From the NCBI RefSeq assembly GCF_000482785.1, contig NZ_AXWS01000013.1:291708-355707 (forward strand): 64,000 nt of DNA. The letters run 5' to 3'. The position numbers and the translations under genes are program-made. A model generated the notes under the pieces. The model worked only from the letters and a program-made list of their open reading frames with translations. It was not told the DNA's origin and did not search any database. Each line of letters starts with the position of its first letter. Within the stretch, counting starts at the first letter, position 1. Source of the stretch: Derxia gummosa DSM 723. Lineage in GTDB: Bacteria > Pseudomonadota > Gammaproteobacteria > Burkholderiales > Burkholderiaceae_E. Positions 25,340-34,843 of this stretch are shown here, in pieces.

Positions 25340-25452
25340 CGAATTCTCCGAAGGTGAACGGGGAGGAATCCGACGAGCGACATCACCCGGCGCGGCGCCG
25401 GCAGGGCGCCACGCAGGCGGGAATCAGGAAGCGGGGAGAGTCGGCTCGCCGG

Positions 25453-25812
25453 TCAGGCCGGGGCGAGCCACTGGGGGCGGTCGATCGCGCGCGGATCGGC
25501 CGAACTGAAGCGCGCGGGCGGCGCGAGACTGCCGGCATGGGCGAGCGGCGGCGAACCTGCAAACCTGTGCATCGCCGGCAGCGATTGGGTGAAGTTCATG
25601 TGGCAGGCGCCGCAATCGCCGTCCTGGCCGAAGGCCGGACGTCCGCCGTCATCGGCAGGGACATCGGCGGCCGGGGCCTGATGCTCGTGCGCGTGATGCG
25701 CGAAATGGCTCGCCTGCTGGCCCGATTCATGACCGCATGCCGAACCCATGCCGGCCCAGACGGACTGGAGCGACATGAACGCGAGCAGGACGATGACGAG
25801 AAGGCGGGGCAT
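25453..25812 (-). CDS. czcI: CzcI-type periplasmic metal-resistance protein
   Basis: A 119-residue exported protein: signal peptide MPRLLVIVLLAFMSLQSVWA, then HFAHHAHEHQ and GDCGACHMNF, the His and Cys clusters of CzcI proteins that lead czcCBA operons in Cupriavidus and relatives. CzcI is thought to modulate induction or metal handling in the periplasm. Position (first gene before czcC) and motifs agree. A TATACT hexamer lies 8 bases upstream of the start, too close to be a convincing -10. Confidence 0.8.
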   Translation of the reverse strand: MPRLLVIVLLAFMSLQSVWAGMGSACGHESGQQASHFAHHAHEHQAPAADVPADDGGRPAFGQDGDCGACHMNFTQSLPAMHRFAGSPPLAHAGSLAPPARFSSADPRAIDRPQWLAPA

Positions 25813-26034
25813 GCGAAGAAGTATAGCCGCGGCGTCTTATGCGGCCTCTAGCACGCCGCACGGGCGGCGGCCGACCACCAATCAGCACCCAACTGCGGGT
25901 TATCCCGCACAGGAAGTGTCCACACGAGATCTAGGGCATTCCACCCCGTCTGCTCCAACGATCGAAGCCGGATCGCGGCTGGCAGTCTCGACCGCAAGCG
26001 CCTCCGCTTCCGATCGACTCACGGAAAACTGCCC

Positions 26035-27204
26035 ATGCCCGCATCAGTTGCCCGCCCCGCCACTGCCGGCGCCAGCCTGCTGCACAGCCCCGTCCTGCGC
26101 GTGACCCTCGTGGGCGCGCTCGGCCTCGTCATTGCCGATGGCCTGTCCGGCGCGCGCTGGCCCGCCCTGATCCTGCTGCTCAGCTTCGGCGGCTGGGAAG
26201 CATGGCGCGCCAGCCTGCCCGCGCGCGACGGCGCCGACCGCTCGGCCTCGGCCGCCGATACCGCCGCGGTCGGCGTCGGCCGCGCGGCGCTGCCGGTCTG
26301 GACCCGCCTCGTCGACTACGCGCGCCACTGCGGCGTGCAGGCCATCGACGAGCTGGCCAACCGCTTCTCCACTCTGTCGGGCCGGCTGCGCGCCGTGACC
26401 GAATCCGGCAACCAGCACGGCGGCGACGCGATGCTGGCCGCCGTCGAAGAAACCCGCGTGCGACTCGACGCACTCATGAAGCGCCAGGAAACCGCGCTGG
26501 CCGAACGCACCCGCCTCATGGACGACGTGATGGCCGCCGGCGAGTTCGTCGACCAGCTCCAGAAGATGGCCGGCCAGGTCGGCCTGCTCGCGCGCCAGAC
26601 CACGCTGCTGTCGGTCAACGCGGCGATCGAGGCCGCGCGCGCCGGCGAGCACGGACGCGGCTTCGGCGTGCTGGCCCAGGCGGTGCGCGAGCTGTCGCAG
26701 CAATCGGGCGCGACCGGCGCCGAGATCGCCAGCGTGGTCGCGCGCTTCGACAGCTTCATCCGCGACGCGCGCCGCAACTGCGCCGATCTCGCCCGGCAGG
26801 ACCAGGGCATGTTCGCCGAGGCCAATGCCTGCATCGGCGAGGTGGTGGACCACCTGCGCGGCGGCACCGACCAGCTGCTCGACGCCTCGCGCGCGCTGAC
26901 CGACGAAGGCATCGCGATCCGCCACGAGATCGACGACATGCTCGTCTTCCTGCAATCGCAGGACCGCGTCAGCCAGATGCTCGACCACACGCAGCTCGAC
27001 CTCGCGCGCTATGCCGCGCTGCTCGACGCCAGCGCCGCCGAACGCGCCGCCGCCAGCCCGATGCAATGGCTTGCAACGCTGGAGGCGAGCTACACCACAC
27101 CCGAGGAACAGGCCGCGCATGACGGCCGCCCGCTCGAATCCGTCCAGCCACCCGCCGGCACCGCTTCCACCTCGACCGCCAGCGCGGCGGTCGATTTCTT
27201 CTGA
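26035..27204 (+). CDS. Short methyl-accepting chemotaxis-type sensor
   Basis: A 389-residue protein with one or two N-terminal membrane helices (VTLVGALGLVIADGL, WPALILLLSFGG) and no periplasmic domain. The conserved signalling hairpin tip is [34 protein letters not shown] (residues about 199-232). The C-terminal part (FLQSQDRVSQMLDHTQLDL) resembles Q-rich tips seen in membrane-anchored, HAMP-less receptors placed at the head of alternative chemosensory operons. It leads the rightward che operon; CheY starts 14 bases later. Confidence 0.85.
   Translation: MPASVARPATAGASLLHSPVLRVTLVGALGLVIADGLSGARWPALILLLSFGGWEAWRASLPARDGADRSASAADTAAVGVGRAALPVWTRLVDYARHCGVQAIDELANRFSTLSGRLRAVTESGNQHGGDAMLAAVEETRVRLDALMKRQETALAERTRLMDDVMAAGEFVDQLQKMAGQVGLLARQTTLLSVNAAIEAARAGEHGRGFGVLAQAVRELSQQSGATGAEIASVVARFDSFIRDARRNCADLARQDQGMFAEANACIGEVVDHLRGGTDQLLDASRALTDEGIAIRHEIDDMLVFLQSQDRVSQMLDHTQLDLARYAALLDASAAERAAASPMQWLATLEASYTTPEEQAAHDGRPLESVQPPAGTASTSTASAAVDFF
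27062..27075. repeat. Recurrent 14-bp palindrome (one mismatch)
   Basis: TGCAATGGCTTGCA inside the MCP gene; the central C is replaced by G. Confidence 0.45.
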
Positions 27205-27218
27205 GCAAGGAGAACCGC

Positions 27219-27590
27219 GTGACCCCCAAGAAGATCCTCGTCGTCGATGACTCGTCCTCGTTGCGCTCGTCGGTGCGCACCGCGCTTTCGGGCGCGGGTT
27301 ACGAAGTCGTGGAGGCCGCCGACGGCGCTCTCGCGCTCCAGCAGCTCGACGGGCGCAAGTTCCACCTCGTCATCAGCGATCTCAACATGCCCAACCTCGA
27401 CGGCATCGGGCTGGTGACCGCGCTCAAGGCCAAGCCGGCCTACCGCTACACGCCGGTGCTGATGCTGACCACCGAGTCGGCCGCCGCCAAGAAGGAAAAG
27501 GCCAAGGCCGCCGGCGTGAAGGCCTGGATCACCAAGCCCTTCACGGTGCCGGTGCTGCTCGACACCGTGTCCAAGCTGGTGATCGCATGA
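27219..27590 (+). CDS. CheY-like single-domain response regulator
   Basis: A 123-residue receiver with all catalytic positions: D10 and D11 (VVDDS), phospho-acceptor D54 (ISDLNMPNLDG), T84/T85 and K106 (TKPF). No output domain, so it acts by protein contact, at the flagellar motor or another target. It starts at GTG 27219, chosen because AAGGAGAA sits just upstream. Its stop overlaps the STAS start (ATGA). Confidence 0.9.
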   Translation: MTPKKILVVDDSSSLRSSVRTALSGAGYEVVEAADGALALQQLDGRKFHLVISDLNMPNLDGIGLVTALKAKPAYRYTPVLMLTTESAAAKKEKAKAAGVKAWITKPFTVPVLLDTVSKLVIA

Positions 27591-27937
27591 GCGCCGCGCG
27601 GCTCGACATCGAGGGCGAGCTCACGATCTATGTCGTGCACGAGCTGAAGGACCGGCTGCTCGCCGCCTTTCCGCCCGACGGCCACCTGCGGCTCGACCTG
27701 ACGCGCGTGGCCGAGGCCGACGGCGCCGGCCTGCAATTGCTGCTGTCGGCCGAACGCGAGGCCGAGGCGCGCGGCGGCCGGCTGATCGTGGCCGGCGCCT
27801 CGCCCGTCGTGCGCGAGATGCTCGCGCTCGCCAACCGCGCCGACCTCATCGACGACGACGCGCCCGCCGCCGGCACACCGGCCGGCGCCGATGCCGACGC
27901 CCCCGCCCCGACCGCCGCGCTGGAGCTGACCGAATGA
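27587..27937 (+). CDS. STAS-domain protein lacking the phospho-serine
   Basis: A 116-residue STAS (anti-anti-sigma-type) protein: residues 1-85 form the domain, with a disordered Ala/Asp/Pro tail after it. In phosphorylatable STAS proteins the loop is D-S-S/A-G-L; here it reads EADGAGLQLLL, so the usual serine is glycine and the next residue alanine. It therefore cannot be controlled by the standard serine kinase route. STAS genes between cheY and cheA occur in alternative chemosensory operons; their role is not settled. Overlaps both neighbours by four bases. Confidence 0.85.
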   Translation: MSAARLDIEGELTIYVVHELKDRLLAAFPPDGHLRLDLTRVAEADGAGLQLLLSAEREAEARGGRLIVAGASPVVREMLALANRADLIDDDAPAAGTPAGADADAPAPTAALELTE

Positions 27938-30198
27938 ACCTCGACGAAGCGCTCTCGCTGTTCGTGTCCGAAAGCCGCGAGCTGCTCGAACAGATGGAGG
28001 CCGGCCTGCTCGAACTGGAGCAGCGCCCCGGCGATCCGGAAGCCATCAACGCGATCTTCCGCGCCGCCCACACCATCAAGGGCAGCGCCGGCATCTTCGG
28101 CTTCGACGCCATCGTCGGCTTCACGCATGTGGCCGAAAGCGTGCTCGACCAGGTGCGCGAGGAAGTCATCGGCATCGACCCGCCGCTCGCCAGCCTGCTG
28201 CTGCGCAGCGGCGACTACCTGCTCGAATGGATGGACGGCGTCGCCGCCGGCGCCGGCGACGAGCGCGACGCGTCGATGCTCGAACGCGGCGAGGAACTGG
28301 TGACCGCGCTCGGCCGCTATCTCGAGCCCGGCGTGGGCAGCGCGCCCGTGGCCGCGCCGCCGGCCGAGGCCGCGGCGCCCGCGCGCATCGCCGCCGACGC
28401 GAGCGGCACCGAGCACTGGCACCTGTCGCTGCGCTTCGGGCGCGAGCTGTTCCGCGACGGTTTCGACCCGCTCAGTTTCGTGCGCTACCTCGGCAGCATG
28501 GGCGAGATCGCGCATCTCGAGACCTGCGCCGCGAGCCTGCCGCGCCTGTCGGAGTACGAGCCCGACGACTGCCATCTCGGCTTCGAGATCGCCTTTCGCG
28601 GCGACGGCGGGCGCGAGCGCATCGCCTCGGCCTTCGACTTCGTGGCCGAGGAGAGCGACATCCGCCTGCTCGAGCCGCATGCGCCGCTGTCCGACTACCG
28701 CGCGCTGGCCGAGGCCCGCGCCGCCGCCGGCGAGCCGATCGCCGAGCTGCTGCGCCGCTGCGGCTCGCTCGACGAGGCCGAGCTGGCCGCGCTCGCCGCG
28801 CCGGCCGACGCCGAGCCCGCCTGCGACGCCGATGACGACGCGGCGCCGGCCATCGCGCCTCACGCCACGCCCGCCACCGCCCCGGCCGCGCGCGCCGGCG
28901 GTGCCGCGCCGGCCCATCCCGCCACGACCGCCCCCCGCACCGCCGCCGAGGCCGGCGACGCGCGACGCGCCGACGCCGCGCCCGCCGCGCGTGGCGGCGA
29001 CGTCAACATGGTCCGCGTCGACGCAAACAAGCTCGACCATCTCATCGACCTCGTGGGCGAACTCATCGTCGCCGGCGAGGGCGCGGCGCAGATCGCGCGC
29101 CGCAACCGCAACAAGGAACTGATGCAGGCCACGGCCCAGGTCGGCCGGCTCATGGAAGAGGTGCGCGACTGCGCGCTCAACCTGCGGATGGTGCAGATCG
29201 GCGGCACCTTCAACCGCTTCCAGCGCGTGGTGCGCGACGTGAGCCAGGAACTCGGCAAGGACATCGCGCTGCGCATCACCGGCGGCGAGACCGAGCTGGA
29301 CAAGACCGTGGTCGAGAAGCTGGCCGATCCGCTCACGCACCTCGTGCGCAACTCGATCGACCACGGCATCGAGAGCGCCGCCGAACGCGAGCGCGCCGGC
29401 AAGCCGGCCCAGGGCACCGTGAGCCTGCACGCGTATCACACGGCCGGCTGGGTCGTGGTGGAGGTCGGCGACGACGGCGGCGGCCTGAGGCGCGACCGCA
29501 TCCTGGCCAAGGCGGTCGAGCGCGGCCTGGTCGCGCCCGACGCCACGCTCAGCGACCGCGACGTGTGGCAGCTCATCTTCGAACCCGGCTTCTCGACCGC
29601 CGCGCAGATCAGCAACCTGTCCGGTCGCGGCGTCGGCATGGACGTGGTCAAGCGCAACATCACCGCGCTGCGCGGCAGCATCGACATCCGCTCGCAGGAA
29701 GGCGTGGGCACCACGATCTCGATCCGGCTGCCGCTCACGCTCGCGATCATCGACGGCTTCATGATGGCCGTGGGCGGCGCGGCCTACGTGGTGCCGCTCG
29801 ACACCGTGGTCGAGTGCATCGCGCTCAACGGCCCGGCCATCAACGGCCAGGGCTGGCTCGACCTGCGCGGCGAGGTGCTGCCGCTGGTGCGCCTGCGCGA
29901 GCTGCACGAACTCGGCGGCGAGCCGGGCCGGCGCCAGAACGTGGTCGTCGTCGATGGCGGCGGCATGCGCGTCGGCATCGTGGTCGACCAGCTCATGGGC
30001 GAGTTGCAGACCGTCATCAAGCCGCTCGGCAAGGTGTTCCGCCATGTGCGCGGCGTGGGCGGCTTCACGATCCTCGCCAGTGGCGCCGTGGCCCTGCTGC
30101 TCGACGTGCCCACGCTCATCCAGGAAACCGCGAGCCGCGCCCAGCGCGGCTGTGACGCGGGCGTGTCCACTCCCTCCGAAGCGCTTGCGATGCGCTGA
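27934..30198 (+). CDS. cheA: Chemotaxis histidine kinase CheA
   Basis: A 754-residue kinase with the normal domain order. P1/HPt with phosphorylated H46 in [12 protein letters not shown]; a P2-like linker with a second folded stretch (about 160-250); an Ala/Pro-rich linker (about 295-350); P3 dimerisation ([21 protein letters not shown]); P4 ATPase with [20 protein letters not shown] and [14 protein letters not shown]5 CheW-like domain at the C-terminus. It phosphorylates CheY in response to the MCP arrays. The end of the gene carries a weak palindrome copy (EALAMR stop, 30176-30189). Confidence 0.93.
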   Translation: MNLDEALSLFVSESRELLEQMEAGLLELEQRPGDPEAINAIFRAAHTIKGSAGIFGFDAIVGFTHVAESVLDQVREEVIGIDPPLASLLLRSGDYLLEWMDGVAAGAGDERDASMLERGEELVTALGRYLEPGVGSAPVAAPPAEAAAPARIAADASGTEHWHLSLRFGRELFRDGFDPLSFVRYLGSMGEIAHLETCAASLPRLSEYEPDDCHLGFEIAFRGDGGRERIASAFDFVAEESDIRLLEPHAPLSDYRALAEARAAAGEPIAELLRRCGSLDEAELAALAAPADAEPACDADDDAAPAIAPHATPATAPAARAGGAAPAHPATTAPRTAAEAGDARRADAAPAARGGDVNMVRVDANKLDHLIDLVGELIVAGEGAAQIARRNRNKELMQATAQVGRLMEEVRDCALNLRMVQIGGTFNRFQRVVRDVSQELGKDIALRITGGETELDKTVVEKLADPLTHLVRNSIDHGIESAAERERAGKPAQGTVSLHAYHTAGWVVVEVGDDGGGLRRDRILAKAVERGLVAPDATLSDRDVWQLIFEPGFSTAAQISNLSGRGVGMDVVKRNITALRGSIDIRSQEGVGTTISIRLPLTLAIIDGFMMAVGGAAYVVPLDTVVECIALNGPAINGQGWLDLRGEVLPLVRLRELHELGGEPGRRQNVVVVDGGGMRVGIVVDQLMGELQTVIKPLGKVFRHVRGVGGFTILASGAVALLLDVPTLIQETASRAQRGCDAGVSTPSEALAMR

Positions 30199-30259
30199 GC
30201 ACGCCGCCGCTCCAACCTCCAACAAACCGCTTTCGTCCCCGCTCCCAGGAGAGCACCCA

Positions 30260-31936
30260 ATGAACCGACTTACCGTCACGCAGAAATTCGCGCTGCTCAT
30301 CATCAGCGCCCTGATCGGCATCGGCAGCCTGAGCGCGCTCGCGCTGCGGCAGATGGAGAAGGTGTACGAGGCCGCCAGCTACGGCACCGTGAACACCGTG
30401 CCCAGCCTCATCAATCTGGCCGAGCTCAACACCACGGCCGCCAAGGTGCGCGTGATGACCTGGCGCCTGCTCGCCAGCAACAAGGCCGACGAGCGCGAGG
30501 ATCTGGAGCAGAAGATGCGCGCCCTGCTGCCCAAGATCGAGGACACGATCCGCCAGTACGAGGCCAACTACCTGTCGGACGACAAGGACAAGGCGCTGAT
30601 CGGTCAGGTGCATTCCGCGATCCAGACCTGGGTTGATCTGCGCTCCCAGGCGGTCAACCTGGCGCTGGCCGGCAAGCGCGAGGAAGGCGTCGAGCTGCTC
30701 GGGCGCAACCAGGCCGCCTTCGCGCGCATTGAGGAAGCGCTGAACGAGCATCGCGCCTACAACGAGAGCCTCGGCAAGGCCGGCGGCGAGCGCGCGGTCG
30801 AGGTGCGTCGCGATGCCAATGTCATGAGCCTCACGGTCGCGGCGGCCACCCTGCTGGTGGTGACGATGATCGGCGTGTTCATCGCGCGCAGCCTCATCAA
30901 GCAGCTCGGCGGCGAGCCGGCCTACGCGGCCGAGGTGCTCGAGCGCGTGGCGGGCGGCGACCTGACGGTCAAGGTCAGGCTCAAGGCCGGCGACACGACC
31001 AGCATGCTGGCGACGATGAAGGACATGGTCGATCGCCTCGCCGACACCATCGGCCAGGTGCGCAGCGCCTCGGGCGCGCTGGCCTCGGCCTCGGAGCAGG
31101 TGTCGGCCACGTCGCAGTCGATGAGCCAGGGCGCGAGCGAGCAGGCGTCGAGCGTGGAAGAGACCTCGGCCTCGATGGAGGAGATGTCCAGCTCGGTGCA
31201 GCAGAACGCCGAGAACGCGCGCATCACCGAAGGCATGGCGAGCAAGGCCGCGCGCGAGGCCGGCGAAGGTGGCGAGGCGGTGCTGGCCACGGTGGCGGCG
31301 ATGAAGACCATCGCCGAGAAGATCGGGATCATCGACGACATCGCCTACCAGACGAACCTGCTGGCGCTCAACGCCGCGATCGAGGCGGCGCGCGCCGGCG
31401 AGCACGGCAAGGGCTTTGCCGTCGTGGCCGACGAAGTGCGCAAGCTGGCCGAGCGCAGCCAGGAAGCGGCGCAGGAAATCGGCGAGGTGGCCAAGTCGAG
31501 CGTGTCGCTGGCAGAGCGCGCCGGTTCGCTGCTCGACACCATCGTGCCGTCCATCTCCAAGGCGTCGGACCTGGTGCAGGAGATCACCGCCGCGTCCAAC
31601 GAGCAGTCGTCGGGCATCGGCCAGATCAACACCGCGATGGCCCAGCTGGCCCAGCTCACGCAGCAGAACGCCGCCGCGTCCGAAGAACTGGCCGCGACCG
31701 CCGAGGAGATGAACTCCCAGGCCGACCAGCTCGAACAGCTCATGGCCACCTTCACGATCGACGGCACCTCGCGCGCCGAGGTGGCGCGCACGCTCCAGCG
31801 CGTCGCGCGCCGGCCGCAGCCGGCGGCACGCCCCGCGGCCGCGCGCCCGGCGCCGATCGCCGCGCGCCAGACCCGCACGGCGCCGCAGCGCACGAGCGAG
31901 GCCGAGCTTGAGGAATTCGTGCCCTTCGAGGATTGA
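30260..31936 (+). CDS. Methyl-accepting chemotaxis protein, four-helix-bundle type
   Basis: A 558-residue transmembrane receptor. TM1 covers about residues 9-29, a periplasmic four-helix-bundle sensor about 30-190, TM2 about 191-212 ([17 protein letters not shown]), HAMP about 213-265, then the methylation helices and the signalling tip ([42 protein letters not shown]). The tail is Ala/Pro/Arg-rich and ends EEFVPFED, unlike the NWETF CheR-tether of E. coli. The ATG at 30260 has AGGAGAG upstream. Ligand unknown. Confidence 0.92.
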   Translation: MNRLTVTQKFALLIISALIGIGSLSALALRQMEKVYEAASYGTVNTVPSLINLAELNTTAAKVRVMTWRLLASNKADEREDLEQKMRALLPKIEDTIRQYEANYLSDDKDKALIGQVHSAIQTWVDLRSQAVNLALAGKREEGVELLGRNQAAFARIEEALNEHRAYNESLGKAGGERAVEVRRDANVMSLTVAAATLLVVTMIGVFIARSLIKQLGGEPAYAAEVLERVAGGDLTVKVRLKAGDTTSMLATMKDMVDRLADTIGQVRSASGALASASEQVSATSQSMSQGASEQASSVEETSASMEEMSSSVQQNAENARITEGMASKAAREAGEGGEAVLATVAAMKTIAEKIGIIDDIAYQTNLLALNAAIEAARAGEHGKGFAVVADEVRKLAERSQEAAQEIGEVAKSSVSLAERAGSLLDTIVPSISKASDLVQEITAASNEQSSGIGQINTAMAQLAQLTQQNAAASEELAATAEEMNSQADQLEQLMATFTIDGTSRAEVARTLQRVARRPQPAARPAAARPAPIAARQTRTAPQRTSEAELEEFVPFED

Positions 31937-31939
31937 GCC

Positions 31940-32485
31940 ATGAGCCAGCCACAACTCGCCGCCGTGGGCGGCCGCGCGCCGGGCCGCGCCACACCGGCGC
32001 AGACCAGTCAGTACCTCGTGTTCTCGCTTGCGCGCGAGCAGTTCGGCGTGGGCACCCAGCGGGTGCGCGAGATCATCGAGTACCGCACGGTTGCCAGCGT
32101 GCCGATGGTGCCGCGCTACATGCGCGGCGTGATCAACCTGCGCGGCGCCGTCGTGCCGGTGATCGACCTCAACGCGCGCTTCGGCCGCGCCGAGACCGAG
32201 CTGTCGCGCCGCACCTGCATCGTCATCCTCGACGTGCAGGCCGGCGACGAGACCCATGTGCTCGGGATCATCGTCGACAGCGTGACGGCGGTGCGCCAGA
32301 TCGAGGCCGACCAGATCGAGCCGGCACCGAGCTTCGGTGCGGGCATCCGTGCCGACTTCATCGAGGGCATGGCCAAGGTCAACGGCAACTTCGTGATCCT
32401 GCTCGACCTCGCTCGGGTGCTGTCGGTGGACGAGCTGTCGGCCATCGAACTCGGCGCCGAACGCGGCGCGGCGGCCGCGGCCTGA
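31940..32485 (+). CDS. cheW: Chemotaxis adaptor CheW
   Basis: A 181-residue CheW: QYLVFSLAREQFGVGTQRVREIIEY, GVINLRGAVVPVIDL and FIEGMAKVNGNFVILLDLARVLS are the standard strands of the double beta-barrel. It couples receptors to CheA. N- and C-terminal Ala-rich extensions flank the domain. It starts three bases after the MCP stop. Confidence 0.92.
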   Translation: MSQPQLAAVGGRAPGRATPAQTSQYLVFSLAREQFGVGTQRVREIIEYRTVASVPMVPRYMRGVINLRGAVVPVIDLNARFGRAETELSRRTCIVILDVQAGDETHVLGIIVDSVTAVRQIEADQIEPAPSFGAGIRADFIEGMAKVNGNFVILLDLARVLSVDELSAIELGAERGAAAAA

Positions 32486-32495
32486 GCGGGGCAGC

Positions 32496-33458
32496 ATGCC
32501 GAATTCCGCCGTGGCGGATGCGGTTGCCGACGGCGCCGGACCGGCGCGCGCCGACCGCCGAGCCGGTCCGCGTCCGCCGGCTCCCGCCAAGGAGCCGGGG
32601 CCGTCGGGCCTGACCGCGACCCGCGCCGCCGGCACGACAGGCGCCGGCTACCTGAACGGCGGGCCGCGCCTGCCGTTGCCGCTGTTCCGTCAGCTGCGCG
32701 AGCTGTTCGAGCGTGAGAGCGGCGTGCATCTCAAGGACGTGAAGCTGCCGCTGGTCGAGGGCCGGCTCGCCCGCCATCTGGCGCGGCTCGGCGCCGACGG
32801 CTGGGACGACTACCTCGCGCGCGTGCGTGCCGACACGAGCGAGCGCCAGCACTTCATCGACCTGCTGACGACCAACGAGACGCACTTCTTCCGCGAGCCG
32901 GCGCATTTCGAACTGCTGCGCGACACGATCCTGCCCTCGCTGCCGCCGGGCCGCCGGCCGAACCTGTGGTGCGCCGCCAGTTCGACCGGCGAGGAGCCCT
33001 ACACGCTGGCAATGGTGCTGGCCGAGGCGCTCGGCCCGACCGGCTACGACCTGCTCGCCTCCGACATCAGCACCCGCGTGCTGGAAGTGGCGCGCGCGGG
33101 GCGCTATCCGGTCGAGGACGCGGCCGACATCCCGGCGCCGCTGCGTCGGCGCTGGTGCCTGCGCGGCACCGGCTCGCAGGAAGGGCGCTTCGCGCTCAGC
33201 CCGGTGCTGCATCAACGGCTGCGCTTCGAGCAGATCAACCTGTGCACGCCGCTGCCCGCGATCGGACCCTTCGACGTGGTGTTCCTGCGCAACGTGATGA
33301 TCTATTTCCCGCCCGCGACCAAGCGCCGCGTGGTGGAGAGCGTGACCCGCACGCTGCGCCCTGGCGGCTGGCTCATCACCAGCCATTCCGAATCGCTGCA
33401 CGGCTTCAGCGACGAGCTGAAGACCTGGCGGCCGTCGGTGTATCGCAAGCCCGAGTGA
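32496..33458 (+). CDS. cheR: Chemotaxis methyltransferase CheR
   Basis: A 320-residue SAM-dependent glutamate methyltransferase. After a 60-residue polar extension come the N-terminal helical domain (QLRELFERESGVHLKDVKLPLVEGRL), TTNETHFFREPAHF, the SAM site WCAASSTGEEPYTLAM, SDISTRVLEVARAGRYP, and FDVVFLRNVMIYFPP. It adds methyl groups to MCPs. No CheB methylesterase or CheD deamidase gene follows; the next gene is convergent. Confidence 0.92.
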   Translation: MPNSAVADAVADGAGPARADRRAGPRPPAPAKEPGPSGLTATRAAGTTGAGYLNGGPRLPLPLFRQLRELFERESGVHLKDVKLPLVEGRLARHLARLGADGWDDYLARVRADTSERQHFIDLLTTNETHFFREPAHFELLRDTILPSLPPGRRPNLWCAASSTGEEPYTLAMVLAEALGPTGYDLLASDISTRVLEVARAGRYPVEDAADIPAPLRRRWCLRGTGSQEGRFALSPVLHQRLRFEQINLCTPLPAIGPFDVVFLRNVMIYFPPATKRRVVESVTRTLRPGGWLITSHSESLHGFSDELKTWRPSVYRKPE

Positions 33459-33491
33459 GGCCGGCGCCGCCTCGGGCATGACCGGACGGGA

Positions 33492-33529
33492 GCGCGGACC
33501 GGCCGGCGCTCGTGGCGGCCGGTCCGCGC
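33492..33529. terminator. Perfect 13-bp hairpin between convergent genes
   Basis: GCGCGGACCGGCC (33492-33504) and GGCCGGTCCGCGC (33517-33529) form a perfect stem with a 12-base loop between cheR and the convergent MFS gene. There is no T-tract, so it may act as an mRNA-end stabiliser or a bidirectional terminator of the G+C-rich type. Confidence 0.6.
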
Positions 33530-33551
33530 CCTGCCCGACCGGCGCCACGCT

Positions 33552-34745
33552 TCACCCCCGCAGGCGCACCACCAGCGCCGCCACCGAAGCCAGAACCGCC
33601 AGCAGCACTACACCCACCCAGCCGGCTTGCGCCAGCGCAAGACTGCCGAGTGCCGCACCGCTCGCCATGCCGACGAACACGCCCACGAACAGCAGCGCGT
33701 TGAGCCGGCTGCGCGCGGCCGGGTCGAGACCGAAGACGATGGTCTGGTGCGCGACCAGCGTGGCCTGGATGCCGAAGTCGAAGCCCACCGCGCTCGCCGC
33801 CACGAGCCACAGCCGCGCCTGCGGCGGCAGCGCCGGCATCAGCGCCATCGCCGCGAAGCTCGCCGCCGCGAGCGCCGCGCCGACCCGCGTGACGGTGGCC
33901 GGGCCGCGCCGGTCGGCCAGCCGGCCCGCGAGCGGCGCCGCCAGCGCGCCCGCCGCGCCGGCCAGCCCGAAGGCACCGGCCACCCCGCTCCCGAGACCGA
34001 AATCGCGGTCGAGCATCACCGCGAGCGTGGACCAGAAGGCACTGAAGCCGACCGACAGCAGCCCCTGCGCGAACGCCGCGCGGCGCAGCTCGGGCCGGGC
34101 GCGCCACAACTCGCCGAGCGAACCGATCAGGCGCGCCCAAGGCAGCGTGCTGGTCGGCGGGATCGACGGCAGCCAGCGCGCGAGCGCCAGGCCGACGAGC
34201 GCGATCGACGCCGCCGCGCCCGCGTACACCGCGCGCCAGCCCCAGTGCGCCGCGATCACGCCGCTCGCCACCCGCGACAGCAGGATGCCGAGCAGCAGCC
34301 CGGTCATCACCGTGCCGACGATGCTGCCGCGCCGTTCGGCCGGCGCCAGCGTGGCCGCCGCCGGCACGATGTCCTGCGCGAGCGTCGCCACCAGCCCGAG
34401 CAGCGCGCTCGCCACGGCCAGCGCCGCGAAACCCGGCGCCCAGGCACTCAGCAGCAGCGCCAGCACCAGCAGCACCGCCTTCGCGAGGATGACGCGGCGC
34501 CGATCATGCAGATCGCCGAGCGGCGTGAGCAGCAGGATGCCGGCCGCATAGCCGAGCTGGGTGAGCATCGGAAGCAGACCGACCGCGCGCTCGCTCGCGC
34601 CCAGATCGCGGCCGAGCAGCGCCAGGATCGGCTGGCTGTAATAGAGCGACGCCACCGCCAAGCCGCAGCCGGCCGCAAGCAGCAGCACCAGGGCGCGCGC
34701 CGGACCGGCACTCGCGGACTCATGCGTGACAGGAATGGAGGACAT
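33552..34745 (-). CDS. MFS transporter
   Basis: A 397-residue twelve-helix permease. The loop between helices 2 and 3 reads GDLHDRRRVILAK, the conserved MFS motif A, and the N-terminus has YYSQPILALLGRDLGASE, typical of sugar-efflux or drug-efflux type DHA1 members in proteobacteria. Substrate unknown. GAGGTG precedes the ATG. It is divergent from the LysR gene at 34842 with 96 bases between, the classic layout of an LTTR-controlled exporter. Confidence 0.85.
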   Translation of the reverse strand: MSSIPVTHESASAGPARALVLLLAAGCGLAVASLYYSQPILALLGRDLGASERAVGLLPMLTQLGYAAGILLLTPLGDLHDRRRVILAKAVLLVLALLLSAWAPGFAALAVASALLGLVATLAQDIVPAAATLAPAERRGSIVGTVMTGLLLGILLSRVASGVIAAHWGWRAVYAGAAASIALVGLALARWLPSIPPTSTLPWARLIGSLGELWRARPELRRAAFAQGLLSVGFSAFWSTLAVMLDRDFGLGSGVAGAFGLAGAAGALAAPLAGRLADRRGPATVTRVGAALAAASFAAMALMPALPPQARLWLVAASAVGFDFGIQATLVAHQTIVFGLDPAARSRLNALLFVGVFVGMASGAALGSLALAQAGWVGVVLLAVLASVAALVVRLRG

Positions 34746-34828
34746 GAAAGCACCTCGACTTGTGGAAGTGCCGTGAGTGTCCGCCGACGGACGGCCAAGG
34801 CGGAATACCCGCCGCAGGCAAGCCGGCT

Positions 34829-34843
34829 ATACGCTCGGCGTAT
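34829..34843. promoter_or_regulatory. T-N11-A LysR box overlapping the lysR start
   Basis: ATACGC-TCG-GCGTAT is a perfect 6-bp inverted repeat and contains T-N11-A (34830-34842). It lies on the start codon of the LysR gene, a position that fits autorepression and control of the divergent MFS gene. Confidence 0.5.

Noticed and set aside
25558-25571. TGCAAACCTGTGCA as another copy of the recurrent palindrome
   Set aside because: Three mismatches in the core, so it was left out of the list, as were single half-sites at 5107, 36486, 41001 and 54104.
25820-25825. TATACT as a -10 box for czcI
   Set aside because: Only eight bases from the ATG and without a -35 at the right distance.
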